From Xanthobacteraceae bacterium (lineage in GTDB: Bacteria; Pseudomonadota; Alphaproteobacteria; Rhizobiales; Xanthobacteraceae): 6,826 nt of DNA. The notes below the pieces were generated by a model. The model was not told the DNA's origin. It saw only the letters and a list, made by a program, of their open reading frames with translations, and ran no database searches. This document shows positions 1 to 6,088 of this stretch, one piece after another. The stretch's first letter is position 1. Every line of letters begins with the position of its first letter. Where the stretch lies: contig JASHSY010000310.1 in assembly GCA_030040825.1 (NCBI GenBank), positions 1 to 6,826 of the forward strand, in the 5' to 3' direction. The translations under genes were made by a program, and so were the position numbers.

Positions 1-1150
1 CGACACGCGTGTGGTTGTCGCCATGTCCGGGGGCGTGGATTCGTCGGTGACCGCGGCGTTATTGGCCGAGGCCGGCTACGATGTGGTCGGCATCACGCTG
101 CAGCTCTACGACCACGGCGCCGCCACGCATCGCAAGGGCGCCTGCTGCGCCGGCCGCGACATTGCCGATGCGCGTGCCGTCGCCGAGCGGATCGGTATCC
201 CTCACTACGTGCTCAATTACGAGAGCCGCTTCAAAGAAGCCGTGATCGACCGCTTCGCCGACAGTTACGTGGCGGGCGAAACGCCGGTGCCATGTCTCGA
301 ATGCAACCAAACCATCAAATTCCACGATCTATTGCAGACCGCGCGCGATCTCGGCGCCAAAGTGCTGGCCACCGGCCATTATGTCGCATCACGCGCATTG
401 CCGGATGGCGGACGCGCGCTGTACCGCGCGCGCGAAGCGGAGCGGGATCAGAGCTATTTCTTGTTTTCCACCACCGCTGCGCAGCTCGATCTGTTGCGAT
501 TCCCGCTTGGTGACCGGACCAAGGCGGAAACGCGCGAGCTTGCCCGGCGTTTCGGCCTTTCGGTCGCTGAAAAGCAGGACAGTCAGGACATTTGCTTCGT
601 CCCGACCGGACACTATGCCGAAATGATCGAGCGGTTACGCCCGGGCTCAGCCTTGCCCGGTGAAATCGTCGACCTTGAAGGCCGCGTGCTCGGCCGGCAT
701 GAAGGCATCATCCATTTCACCATCGGCCAGCGGCGAGGCCTCGGTATCGCCACCGGTGCGCCGCTTTACGTCATCCGCCTCGACGCGCCCTCGCGCCACG
801 TCGTGGTTGGCCCGCGCGAGGCGCTGCGCACAAGCAGTATCCGTCTGCGTGACCTGAATTGGCTCGGCGACGGTAAAATTGAAGATGCCATCGAAGCCCA
901 TCCGGAAGTCCACGTGAAGGTGCGCTCGACGCAGCCGCCGCAGCCGGCATGGCTGCGCGCGGGCCCTGATGGCGATATTAGCGTCGAGTTGATCGGCAGC
1001 GAGGACGGCGTTTCGCCCGGTCAGGCTTGCGTCTTCTACGACGCGGCCGAAGGTCAGGCGCGTGTGCTCGGCGGCGGAATTATCGCCAGCACGCTGGCGG
1101 CGCCGAAAGCCGAACACGCCTATCGCGGCGATCTGGCGGCTGCGCATTGA
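1..1150 (+). CDS. mnmA: tRNA-specific 2-thiouridylase MnmA (5' end outside window)
   Basis: MnmA is a cytoplasmic enzyme that uses ATP and a persulfide sulfur relay to thiolate the wobble uridine (U34) of tRNA-Lys, tRNA-Glu and tRNA-Gln. The frame is open to the window edge: the codons before the GTG at 11 read Asp-Thr-Arg and run into VVVAMSGGVDSSV, the usual interior start of rhizobial MnmA, so a short N-terminal piece is missing and the GTG is not the true start. Counting from that GTG, the PP-loop SGGVDSS is at residues 6-12, the first catalytic Cys is C95 in PVPCLECNQ, TGHYV is at 121-125, the second catalytic Cys is C195 in SQDICFVP, and the family motif FTIGQRRGLGI is near 236-246. The C-terminal beta-barrel is present, ending in a PGQACVFYD block. 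Both active-site cysteines are intact, so the enzyme should be functional. The methyltransferase follows on the same strand. Confidence 0.96.
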   Translation, partial: DTRVVVAMSGGVDSSVTAALLAEAGYDVVGITLQLYDHGAATHRKGACCAGRDIADARAVAERIGIPHYVLNYESRFKEAVIDRFADSYVAGETPVPCLECNQTIKFHDLLQTARDLGAKVLATGHYVASRALPDGGRALYRAREAERDQSYFLFSTTAAQLDLLRFPLGDRTKAETRELARRFGLSVAEKQDSQDICFVPTGHYAEMIERLRPGSALPGEIVDLEGRVLGRHEGIIHFTIGQRRGLGIATGAPLYVIRLDAPSRHVVVGPREALRTSSIRLRDLNWLGDGKIEDAIEAHPEVHVKVRSTQPPQPAWLRAGPDGDISVELIGSEDGVSPGQACVFYDAAEGQARVLGGGIIASTLAAPKAEHAYRGDLAAAH

Positions 1151-1153
1151 CAG

Positions 1154-1170
1154 GCGGCCGTCGCGGCCGC
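1154..1170. other. Short perfect GC-only inverted repeat between mnmA and the methyltransferase
   Basis: Four bases after the mnmA stop there is a perfect 7-base inverted repeat, GCGGCCG and CGGCCGC, separated by TCG. As RNA it would form a very stable 7-bp hairpin with a 3-nt loop. There is no T-tract on either strand, so it does not look like an intrinsic terminator. It could protect the 3' end of mnmA mRNA or modulate translation of the next gene. GC-only repeats of this length also arise by chance in GC-rich DNA. Confidence 0.35.
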
Positions 1171-1183
1171 GGTGGCGAGTGTG

Positions 1184-1849
1184 ATGGCGGCGGAACTCGA
1201 CCAAGACACGATCGCCAAAGCCTATGCCCGCTGGGCGCCGATTTACGACTTCGTCTTCGGTGCGGTGTTCGATCGCGGGCGTAAGGCGGCCATCGCCGCG
1301 GCGGAGCGGATCGGCGGCCGCATCCTCGAAGTCGGCGTCGGCACCGGGCTGTCGCTGCCGGATTATTCCTCGAGCAACCGCGTTACCGGCGTCGACATCT
1401 CAGCGCCCATGCTGCGCAAGGCGAAGGCGCGGGCGGCCGAACATCGGCTAACCAATGTCGACGGATTTGCCGTGATGGATGCGCAACGCCTCGGCTTTCA
1501 GGACGGCGTGTTCGATGTGGTGGTCGCCCAATACGTCATTACCGCGGTCCCCGACCCGGAAGCGACGCTCGATGAATTCGCGCGCGTGGTGAAACCCGGC
1601 GGCGAGATCATTTTGGTCAACCATCTCGGCGCCGAATCCGGTTTGCGCGCAACCTTCGAGCGGAGTTTTGCGCCGATCGCACGGCGGCTCGGCTGGCGCC
1701 CGGAATTTCGCTTCGAGCGGGTGGCGCGATGGGCCGCGCAGCATCGTGGCGTGCGCTTTGTCGAACGGCGCGCCATGCCGCCGCTCGGGCAGTTCTCGCT
1801 GATCCGGTTTGCCCGGCTCGGCCATACTGCGCGTGAGGCTTATGCGTGA
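1184..1849 (+). CDS. pmtA: Class I SAM-dependent methyltransferase, probable R-type phospholipid N-methyltransferase
   Basis: This 221-residue class I methyltransferase resembles the Rhodobacter-type PmtA enzymes, which methylate phosphatidylethanolamine stepwise toward phosphatidylcholine using S-adenosylmethionine at the inner membrane. Visible family features are YARWAPIYD (residues 14-22), SAM motif I LEVGVGTG (48-55), the acidic SAM-ribose residue D71 in GVDIS, FDVVVAQYVIT with VPDPE (110-126), and PGGEIILVNH (138-147). There is no membrane segment, as expected for this peripheral family. I chose the ATG at 1184; an in-frame GTG at 1172 adds four residues but lies directly behind a stable hairpin, and neither start has a strong ribosome-binding site. 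It follows mnmA by 33 bp and is probably co-transcribed with it. The closest alternative is a UbiE-like methyltransferase. Rhizobia can carry several such paralogues that differ in which methylation step they perform, so the exact substrate is uncertain. Confidence 0.82.
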   Translation: MAAELDQDTIAKAYARWAPIYDFVFGAVFDRGRKAAIAAAERIGGRILEVGVGTGLSLPDYSSSNRVTGVDISAPMLRKAKARAAEHRLTNVDGFAVMDAQRLGFQDGVFDVVVAQYVITAVPDPEATLDEFARVVKPGGEIILVNHLGAESGLRATFERSFAPIARRLGWRPEFRFERVARWAAQHRGVRFVERRAMPPLGQFSLIRFARLGHTAREAYA

Positions 1850-1861
1850 GGGGGGTGAGCC

Positions 1862-1938
1862 TGGTAGCGGGGGACGGATTCGAACCGCCGACACGCGGAT
1901 TATGATTCCGCTGCTCTAACCAACTGAGCTACCCCGCC
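1862..1938 (-). tRNA. tRNA-Met (anticodon CAT), elongator type
   Basis: A complete 77-nt cloverleaf reads on the minus strand: a 7-bp acceptor stem (GGCGGGG with CCCCGCT), D arm GCTC/GAGC, a 5-bp anticodon stem GCGGA/TCCGC around the loop ATCATAA (anticodon at 1902-1904), a 5-nt variable loop, a T arm with the loop TTCGAAT, discriminator A and an encoded CCA end. The first acceptor pair is a G-T wobble. The anticodon stem lacks the three consecutive G-C pairs next to the loop that mark initiator tRNA, so it is not tRNA-fMet. A CAT anticodon can also belong to the lysidine-modified tRNA-Ile2, but the G4-C69 and G5-C68 pairs differ from the C4-G69/C5-G68 used by TilS in E. coli tRNA-Ile2, and the overall sequence matches the alphaproteobacterial elongator Met type. 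Its 5' end lies 35 bp behind the nickel/cobalt permease stop. Confidence 0.96.
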
Positions 1939-1971
1939 AAAGCCGCCAAAAGGAGCGCCGGCTCGGCCGAG

Positions 1972-1999
1972 ATTTAGGGTAGTTCAGTTTGCTTTCCAA
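1972..1999 (-). promoter_or_regulatory. Candidate sigma-70 promoter for tRNA-Met, overlapping the preceding stop codon
   Basis: On the minus strand TTGGAA (1994-1999) and CTAAAT (1972-1977) are spaced by 16 bases, each matching four of six consensus positions. This is one of the few AT-rich spots nearby. The -10 hexamer covers the TAA stop of the nickel/cobalt permease. Transcription would begin near 1965, giving a leader of about 25-30 nt for RNase P to remove. The leader contains the palindrome CTCGGCCGAG (1962-1971). The match is modest; the tRNA might instead be processed from the upstream transcript. Confidence 0.35.
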
Positions 2000-3062
2000 G
2001 AGGCAAAAATCCCCCCGGCACCGCCGTTTCGATCCTGTCGTAACCCTTTGCTTTGTAGAGCAGATACGACACCGCCCAGCTGACGAGGAAGAAGCCGACG
2101 ATCGCATAACCGAGCAGGCTGAAATTGTCGGAAAGCGCCGCGACAAGCCGCCAGAACGGCCCCTCAAATCCGAATTTGTCGCCGATCAATCCGAGTGCCT
2201 CGATGCCGCCGATCACCAACGCCGCGACCACCGAGGCGAACGTGATGGTCATGTTGTAGTAGAGCTTGCGGATCGGGCGCACGAAGGCCCAGCCATAGGT
2301 CCCAACCATCACGGTTGAGTCGGTTGTATCCAACAGCGACATGCCGGCGGTGAACAACGCCGGAAACACCAAAATCGACCAGATCGACAGACCCTGCGCG
2401 GCTTGCGCGGCCGAGATGCCGAGCAGGCCGATTTCGGTTGCGGTGTCGAAGCCGAGGCCAAAAAGAAGTCCGAGCGGGTAGGCGTGCCAGCTTCGCCCGA
2501 TCAGCGCAAAGGCCGGCCGGAACAGGCGGCCGAGCGGGCCGCTCTTGGCGAGTATCTGGTTGACGTCATCTTCGACCAGCCGGCCGCCTTGCTTGACCGA
2601 CCGCAGGGCGCGGTAAACCTGGATCAGCACGATGATGTTGGCGGCGGCGATCGCCAGCAAAAACACGGCCGACACCGAGGTGCCGATGACGCTGCCGATG
2701 TCTTTGAGTGCATCGAACCGATCTTGCAACGCTGTGGTGGTCAGCGCGATTGCCAGCACCAGCCCGATCACGATCGACGAGTGACCGAGCGAGAAAAAGA
2801 ACCCCGCGGCGATCGGCCGGCGGCCTTCCTGCATCAATTTGCGGGTGATGTTGTCGATCGCCGCGATGTGGTCGGCATCGAACGCATGACGTAGCCCGAA
2901 GCTGTAAGCGAGGAAGGCAGTGCCGAGCAGCAACGGATTGTCGCGGAATTCGGCCCATGCCCATAGCCACGCCGCGACGTTGGCGGCGAGCAGGATGACA
3001 TACATGCCTGCCGCTTTACCGCGCGTTCGTTCCGGCGCATCGTCAAAGATATGCCAAAGCAT
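1974..3062 (-). CDS. Nickel/cobalt permease of the NiCoT family (HoxN/NixA-like)
   Basis: This is a single-component, high-affinity importer of Ni2+ and/or Co2+ in the cytoplasmic membrane, of the HoxN/NixA/NicT type, which feeds nickel enzymes (urease, hydrogenase) or cobalamin synthesis. With the ATG at 3062 it has 362 residues, close to the family's usual length. The signature HAFDADH (HX4DH) is at residues 59-65 in helix II, LGHSS at 92-96, GLGFDTATEIGLL at about 202-214, and SLLDTTD at 242-248; about eight hydrophobic segments are visible. The frame stays open upstream to a TTG at 3173, overlapping the hydrolase stop, but the extra 37 residues are hydrophilic and unlike the family, and a promoter-like element falls inside them, so I reject that start. 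No urease, hydrogenase or cobalamin gene lies in the window, so substrate preference cannot be inferred from context. The leader is too short for a cobalamin riboswitch and shows none of its conserved boxes. Confidence 0.93.
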   Translation of the reverse strand: MLWHIFDDAPERTRGKAAGMYVILLAANVAAWLWAWAEFRDNPLLLGTAFLAYSFGLRHAFDADHIAAIDNITRKLMQEGRRPIAAGFFFSLGHSSIVIGLVLAIALTTTALQDRFDALKDIGSVIGTSVSAVFLLAIAAANIIVLIQVYRALRSVKQGGRLVEDDVNQILAKSGPLGRLFRPAFALIGRSWHAYPLGLLFGLGFDTATEIGLLGISAAQAAQGLSIWSILVFPALFTAGMSLLDTTDSTVMVGTYGWAFVRPIRKLYYNMTITFASVVAALVIGGIEALGLIGDKFGFEGPFWRLVAALSDNFSLLGYAIVGFFLVSWAVSYLLYKAKGYDRIETAVPGGFLPLGKQTELP

Positions 3063-3098
3063 ACCGCGCCCCCGCGAGGCCGATGGATCTTGGTGCTT

Positions 3099-3127
3099 TT
3101 GATATTCGCCGCCTTTGCCGCTGGCAA
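3099..3127 (-). promoter_or_regulatory. Candidate sigma-70 promoter for the nickel/cobalt permease
   Basis: On the minus strand TTGCCA (3122-3127, five of six consensus matches) and TATCAA (3099-3104, four of six) are 17 bases apart, the optimal spacing. A start near 3092 would leave a leader of about 30 nt before the ATG at 3062, which agrees with that start codon and with separate control from the hydrolase upstream. No NikR-type or RcnR-type operator is recognisable. This is pattern matching only. Confidence 0.33.
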
Positions 3128-3138
3128 TATGCGGCGGC
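3108..3138 (-). other. Two-tier hairpin between the hydrolase and the nickel/cobalt permease
   Basis: An outer 6-bp stem (GCCGCC at 3108-3113 with GGCGGC at 3133-3138) encloses an inner 5-bp stem (TTGCC at 3115-3119 with GGCAA at 3123-3127) with a 3-nt loop, 15 bases behind the hydrolase stop. There is no U-run after it on the minus strand, so it is not a classical intrinsic terminator. It might be a weak terminator, a processing site or an mRNA 3'-end stabiliser for the hydrolase transcript. It overlaps the -35 of the candidate promoter. Confidence 0.3.
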
Positions 3139-3153
3139 CCGGCACCGATCAAT

Positions 3154-4686
3154 CTAGTTGTGCGTTGCCCCAACCGATGCGGTGAAAAGCGGTGAGCCCG
3201 AACGTGCGGTCAGCACCTTCGGATCGACGTCGTCCATGCGGTTCAAAATGTCGGTAACCGGATTGTCTGTCCAGGCGTGGGTCACAAAATCGCGGTGCGA
3301 AATGTCGCCGGTGGGCAGGAAGGTGACCATGCCTTGCAAGTGATTGCGCCGCAGTTCCGAGCTATAGGGCACTGACCGATCGCGCAACAGCCGCTCGAGG
3401 TCGGCGTTGTGGTAGGCGGTGTGCGGTGTGTAGGAGCTGACGAAGAAGGTGGAGCGGTTTTTGGCGATCCAGTCGGCAAACTTGTCAATCCCAGCGTAAA
3501 GCGCATCGAGCAGGATCAGGCCGCGCACGCGGGAGCCGACGCCGCCGCGATCGAGGACCGATAGCGTGGGGCCGAAGCCGCCGCTATAGGCGACGATTAC
3601 GATCGGCATTCTGGCGAAGGTAAACGCGGTGCGCGGATCGCCGTAAAGCTTGGCAAGTTTGACCGCCGCTTCATCGAGGAAGCGTTTAAATCCATTGGGC
3701 TCCCAAAACTTACCGGAGCTTGAATCGGCAGCGTCAAAGGCAAATTGCGGCGCCACCAGCACCACATTGGCGCCCGAGGCGGTGATCTGCGCCGGCAGCC
3801 GCTGCCGGTCACGCACGTCGCGCGCCAGGTCGGCACCGTGGCCGTGGAAGTAAACCACCATGACCGCAGGCCGCCGCGGATCGAATCCAGGCGGAATGTG
3901 CAACAGCACCCGGTCGTCGCTGAAGGTGCTGGACTCCCAAAGAATGTGGCCGCGGAAATTCGTGTGCCCCAGCCGGCCGTTGTCCGCGACATTCAAGAAC
4001 GGGCGGTCCGATCCCGGCATGGTGCCGTGATACGGAAACGGGGCGGTGGCGAAATCCACCATTGTCGTCACCGCTCCGGTATTGAGCGGCGACCGGGGCG
4101 GCGCGACCGCCGGTGCGGTTCTTTCCAGCGAGGCGACGCGCAGCGGCGGCTTCGCGTTCGGGGCTTTCGCTATTTGTTTTGCCGGGTTGCGTCCGCCCTC
4201 GAAGAAGCGCTCCAGCCTGTTCCATTCGCGAGCGACCACGCTTGCCGGACTTTCGGTGCTCGGGAGGCTTGGATATGGCGTAGCGACCGCCAGCGGATGA
4301 TCGATGCGCTCATAAGCGGAACTGCCAACCTCGTCGGATTTTCCGACGTTCGCGTCAGGCTTCGTCGTCGCGGTATAGGTCGAGCTTGTCGGAGCCGACC
4401 AGCTGGAACGGAATTCGTTGAAAATCAGCCAGCACCAGCCGACCGCACCGACAAAGAATAGCACCGCGGAAATCTGGAGCAGATTGTGCTCCACGGCGTC
4501 GCGCAAAGTATTGAAGCGGGAGGCGGGCTTGCGGGTGGCCGGAACTCGAACGTGACCGCCGGCCCGTTCGAGCCGCCGGCCAACCGTCGGGTCGCCATGG
4601 AAATGACGCGCGCGCGCAATGCCAACCGCGCTCGTAGCGGGTTTATGCAACGCGTACGGCGATGGTCCGCGGACCGTATTTGGCAC
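3154..4686 (-). CDS. Membrane-anchored alpha/beta-hydrolase of unknown substrate
   Basis: The 510-residue frame begins at a GTG with a G-rich stretch (GGGGTGGGGG) a few bases ahead. A single hydrophobic segment at about 69-89 (ISAVLFFVGAVGWCWLIF) makes it a probable inner-membrane protein. A Pro/Ser/Ala-rich linker covers about 95-205, and the catalytic domain about 210-485. There VVYFHGHG (277-284) resembles the oxyanion-hole strand and AYSGG (366-370) is the nucleophile elbow with S368; D394 (LLDALY) and H464 (ISHRDF) are plausible acid and base in the right order. Positive charge before the helix suggests a cytoplasmic N-terminus and a periplasmic hydrolase domain. Residues 1-57 look unlike a conserved domain, so the true start may lie closer to the helix, although no better start codon is visible. 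Esterase, lipase or amidase activity are all possible. It follows the exported-protein gene by 58 bp and may share its operon. Confidence 0.84.
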   Translation of the reverse strand: MPNTVRGPSPYALHKPATSAVGIARARHFHGDPTVGRRLERAGGHVRVPATRKPASRFNTLRDAVEHNLLQISAVLFFVGAVGWCWLIFNEFRSSWSAPTSSTYTATTKPDANVGKSDEVGSSAYERIDHPLAVATPYPSLPSTESPASVVAREWNRLERFFEGGRNPAKQIAKAPNAKPPLRVASLERTAPAVAPPRSPLNTGAVTTMVDFATAPFPYHGTMPGSDRPFLNVADNGRLGHTNFRGHILWESSTFSDDRVLLHIPPGFDPRRPAVMVVYFHGHGADLARDVRDRQRLPAQITASGANVVLVAPQFAFDAADSSSGKFWEPNGFKRFLDEAAVKLAKLYGDPRTAFTFARMPIVIVAYSGGFGPTLSVLDRGGVGSRVRGLILLDALYAGIDKFADWIAKNRSTFFVSSYTPHTAYHNADLERLLRDRSVPYSSELRRNHLQGMVTFLPTGDISHRDFVTHAWTDNPVTDILNRMDDVDPKVLTARSGSPLFTASVGATHN

Positions 4687-4744
4687 TGTTCCCCCACCCC
4701 GACATGCCTAATTTCGCCGATGATCGTGTCCCCAATGCGGCGCA

Positions 4745-6082
4745 TTACCAGTTTGGCTTTGACGGTGCCGATGCCGGACGATCCGAACAAAACGGGAAAA
4801 TTCCCGCTATCCGGCAGCCTAACGAGCCGGTGGCGTCGGCATCGGCGCCATTGCGGTTAGTTTGGGGTCCGCCGCCCGCCGCGCGTCCCTTTTTCCGCGA
4901 TTGGCTGCCCCGAACTTTATGCGCAGCCGGTAAAGGCGGCGCTAACTCGTTGTCGCTCGTTGCCGCCGCGGTGCGTTGCGCCAGCAGCAGATTGGACTCG
5001 TTTTGTTGCCAGCGATAGCCGATGCCAAAATCGATCGGGATGGCATGACCATTGGCAAACAATTCGGTCATGCGCGGCTGATACGAGTTGCCAAAAATCC
5101 GCAGCGGGCCGACATAGCGGCCAAACGGCTGCAGACGCCATTGCCGCCGGTCGAAATAAGCAAGCGGAATGCCGCTGTCGTCCTGCAAGATCGTTGCGCT
5201 CTGCTTGAGCAGCATATTGCGCACTGTATTGAAGCCGCCGGTGTGCAAGAGATAGGAGGCGCTCTTGATGAAGCTATCGGCGGTCCCGAGTTTTTTGCAG
5301 AACGCCAAAAACCCGGAGTGCTCGATCGAGCCGTCGGCGATGTTGGTGCCGAAATAATAGAGCGTCTGTTTCGGCCCGAAGCCGTCGGAAAAGACGATCC
5401 TTATTCCCGGAGCGCCGGTCGGCGGCAAATGCCTGCCGGTTTTGTCATTGGCATTCGGCGTTTGGACGTTGCCCTCCTTGTCGAGGCCGACATACGTCAC
5501 CTCGTGGACGGTCTTGCCGGTGCGCTCCAAAAATACAAAAAGGATCGGCAGCGTTCCGTTGATGGGACCCTCGTGCAATTGCGTCTTCATGTTCTTGGTG
5601 ATGAAGAAGCTGTAGTTGAGCAGCGTCCCCATCGAGCGTTCCAGGCTGTACAGCGAGCCGTCGATCGCTCCGCGCGACAAACTCGTCAGCGGCGGCACGT
5701 CGCCGACCGGTTCCAGGCCCGCCAAAACATAAGTCGACGCGCTCGGGAAAAACGAGGTCGCGTAGAGGAAATCCGGACCGCTGAACATGTACAGCATGGT
5801 GTCATGCTTGTCGGTCAGATATTGGCGGGAAAAGGCGCGGACCTTGGATAGTGTCCGCTTGTCCTCGCGGGCGAAGATTGAGTCGAGCGTGTGCGCATGC
5901 TGCTGCCAGGCCGGGTCCCGGGTCAGCGCAGCAAGCGGCGAATCCGCCGCCGGCGGCATGCCGGCGAGAAATTTTGCAGTGTCGTCGGCCGATACCGCCT
6001 CGGCGGCGTGCGCCGGCGCCACAGCGGCCAGCGTGGCCGCCGTCAACACGACGGCCAGCGTTCTAGACAGGGTTATCGGCAT
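4745..6082 (-). CDS. Exported conserved-hypothetical protein with signal peptide
   Basis: I do not recognise the family. The 445-residue product starts at an ATG 6 bp after the permease stop and has a clear Sec signal peptide: R7, a hydrophobic core at about 8-22, and AHA at 24-26 before the mature AEAV. There is no lipobox and no later membrane helix, so the mature protein is likely periplasmic or secreted. Residues about 55-365 look like one globular domain with many aromatic and glycine residues, including TMLYMFSGPDFLYATSFFPS (95-114), GTLLNYSFFITKNM (152-165), FSDGFGPKQTLYYFGTNIADG (231-251) and YLLHTGGFNTVRNMLL (277-292). I see no catalytic triad, metal motif or binding signature. From about 371 onward the sequence becomes low-complexity and basic and loses the look of a fold; this tail also overlaps a terminator-like hairpin, and another frame offers a different ending, so the C-terminus is suspect. 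Tight coupling to the permease suggests a related envelope role. Confidence 0.83.
   Translation of the reverse strand: MPITLSRTLAVVLTAATLAAVAPAHAAEAVSADDTAKFLAGMPPAADSPLAALTRDPAWQQHAHTLDSIFAREDKRTLSKVRAFSRQYLTDKHDTMLYMFSGPDFLYATSFFPSASTYVLAGLEPVGDVPPLTSLSRGAIDGSLYSLERSMGTLLNYSFFITKNMKTQLHEGPINGTLPILFVFLERTGKTVHEVTYVGLDKEGNVQTPNANDKTGRHLPPTGAPGIRIVFSDGFGPKQTLYYFGTNIADGSIEHSGFLAFCKKLGTADSFIKSASYLLHTGGFNTVRNMLLKQSATILQDDSGIPLAYFDRRQWRLQPFGRYVGPLRIFGNSYQPRMTELFANGHAIPIDFGIGYRWQQNESNLLLAQRTAAATSDNELAPPLPAAHKVRGSQSRKKGRAAGGGPQTNRNGADADATGSLGCRIAGIFPFCSDRPASAPSKPNW
4786..4808 (-). terminator. Terminator-like hairpin inside the 3' end of the exported-protein frame
   Basis: On the minus strand AGCGGGA, loop ATTT, then TCCCGTT can form a stem of up to 7 bp including one G-U pair, with the stretch TTTTGTT overlapping and following its 3' side. 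That is the form of a compact rho-independent terminator. It lies about 40 bases before the TAA at 4745 that closes the long frame, so that frame would run through it. It may mean the natural end of the gene is earlier, or it may act as a partial attenuator before the hydrolase. Confidence 0.38.
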
Positions 6083-6088
6083 ATTGCT

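Noticed and set aside
647..1204. A 185-codon minus-strand frame opposite mnmA
   Set aside because: Shadow of mnmA, whose catalytic motifs fix the coding strand.
1850..1861. Bidirectional terminator between the convergent methyltransferase and tRNA
   Set aside because: The 12-bp gap is G-rich with no inverted repeat or T-tract.
1862..1938. tRNA-Met as an integration site for a genomic island
   Set aside because: Both sides carry ordinary chromosomal genes, there is no integrase, and I saw no repeat of the tRNA 3' end in the window.
1948..1964. Possible terminator after the nickel/cobalt permease (GAGC-CGGC-GCTC followed by CCTTTT-like bases on the minus strand)
   Set aside because: The stem is only 4 bp and the T-run only 4 bases; it would also lie in the leader of the tRNA if the proposed promoter is used.
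2403..2894. A 163-codon plus-strand frame opposite the nickel/cobalt permease
   Set aside because: It is charged and low in hydrophobic residues, typical of the antisense of a membrane protein; the other strand carries HX4DH.
3063..3153. Cobalamin riboswitch upstream of the nickel/cobalt permease
   Set aside because: The gap is about 90 bases, too short for the full aptamer, and none of the conserved cobalamin-box sequence is present.
3745..4461. A 238-codon plus-strand frame opposite the hydrolase
   Set aside because: Arginine-rich shadow with no motif; the opposite strand encodes the AYSGG hydrolase core.
4425..4790. A 121-codon minus-strand frame overlapping the spacer and the hydrolase N-terminus
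   Set aside because: It has no recognisable domain and ends inside the membrane-helix region that is convincingly coded in the hydrolase frame; kept only as a reason to check the hydrolase start.
4976..5851. A 291-codon open frame on the plus strand opposite the exported-protein gene
   Set aside because: It is arginine- and alanine-rich, without domain or signal features, and is the usual antisense shadow of a GC-rich gene; the minus-strand frame has a signal peptide and a globular sequence.
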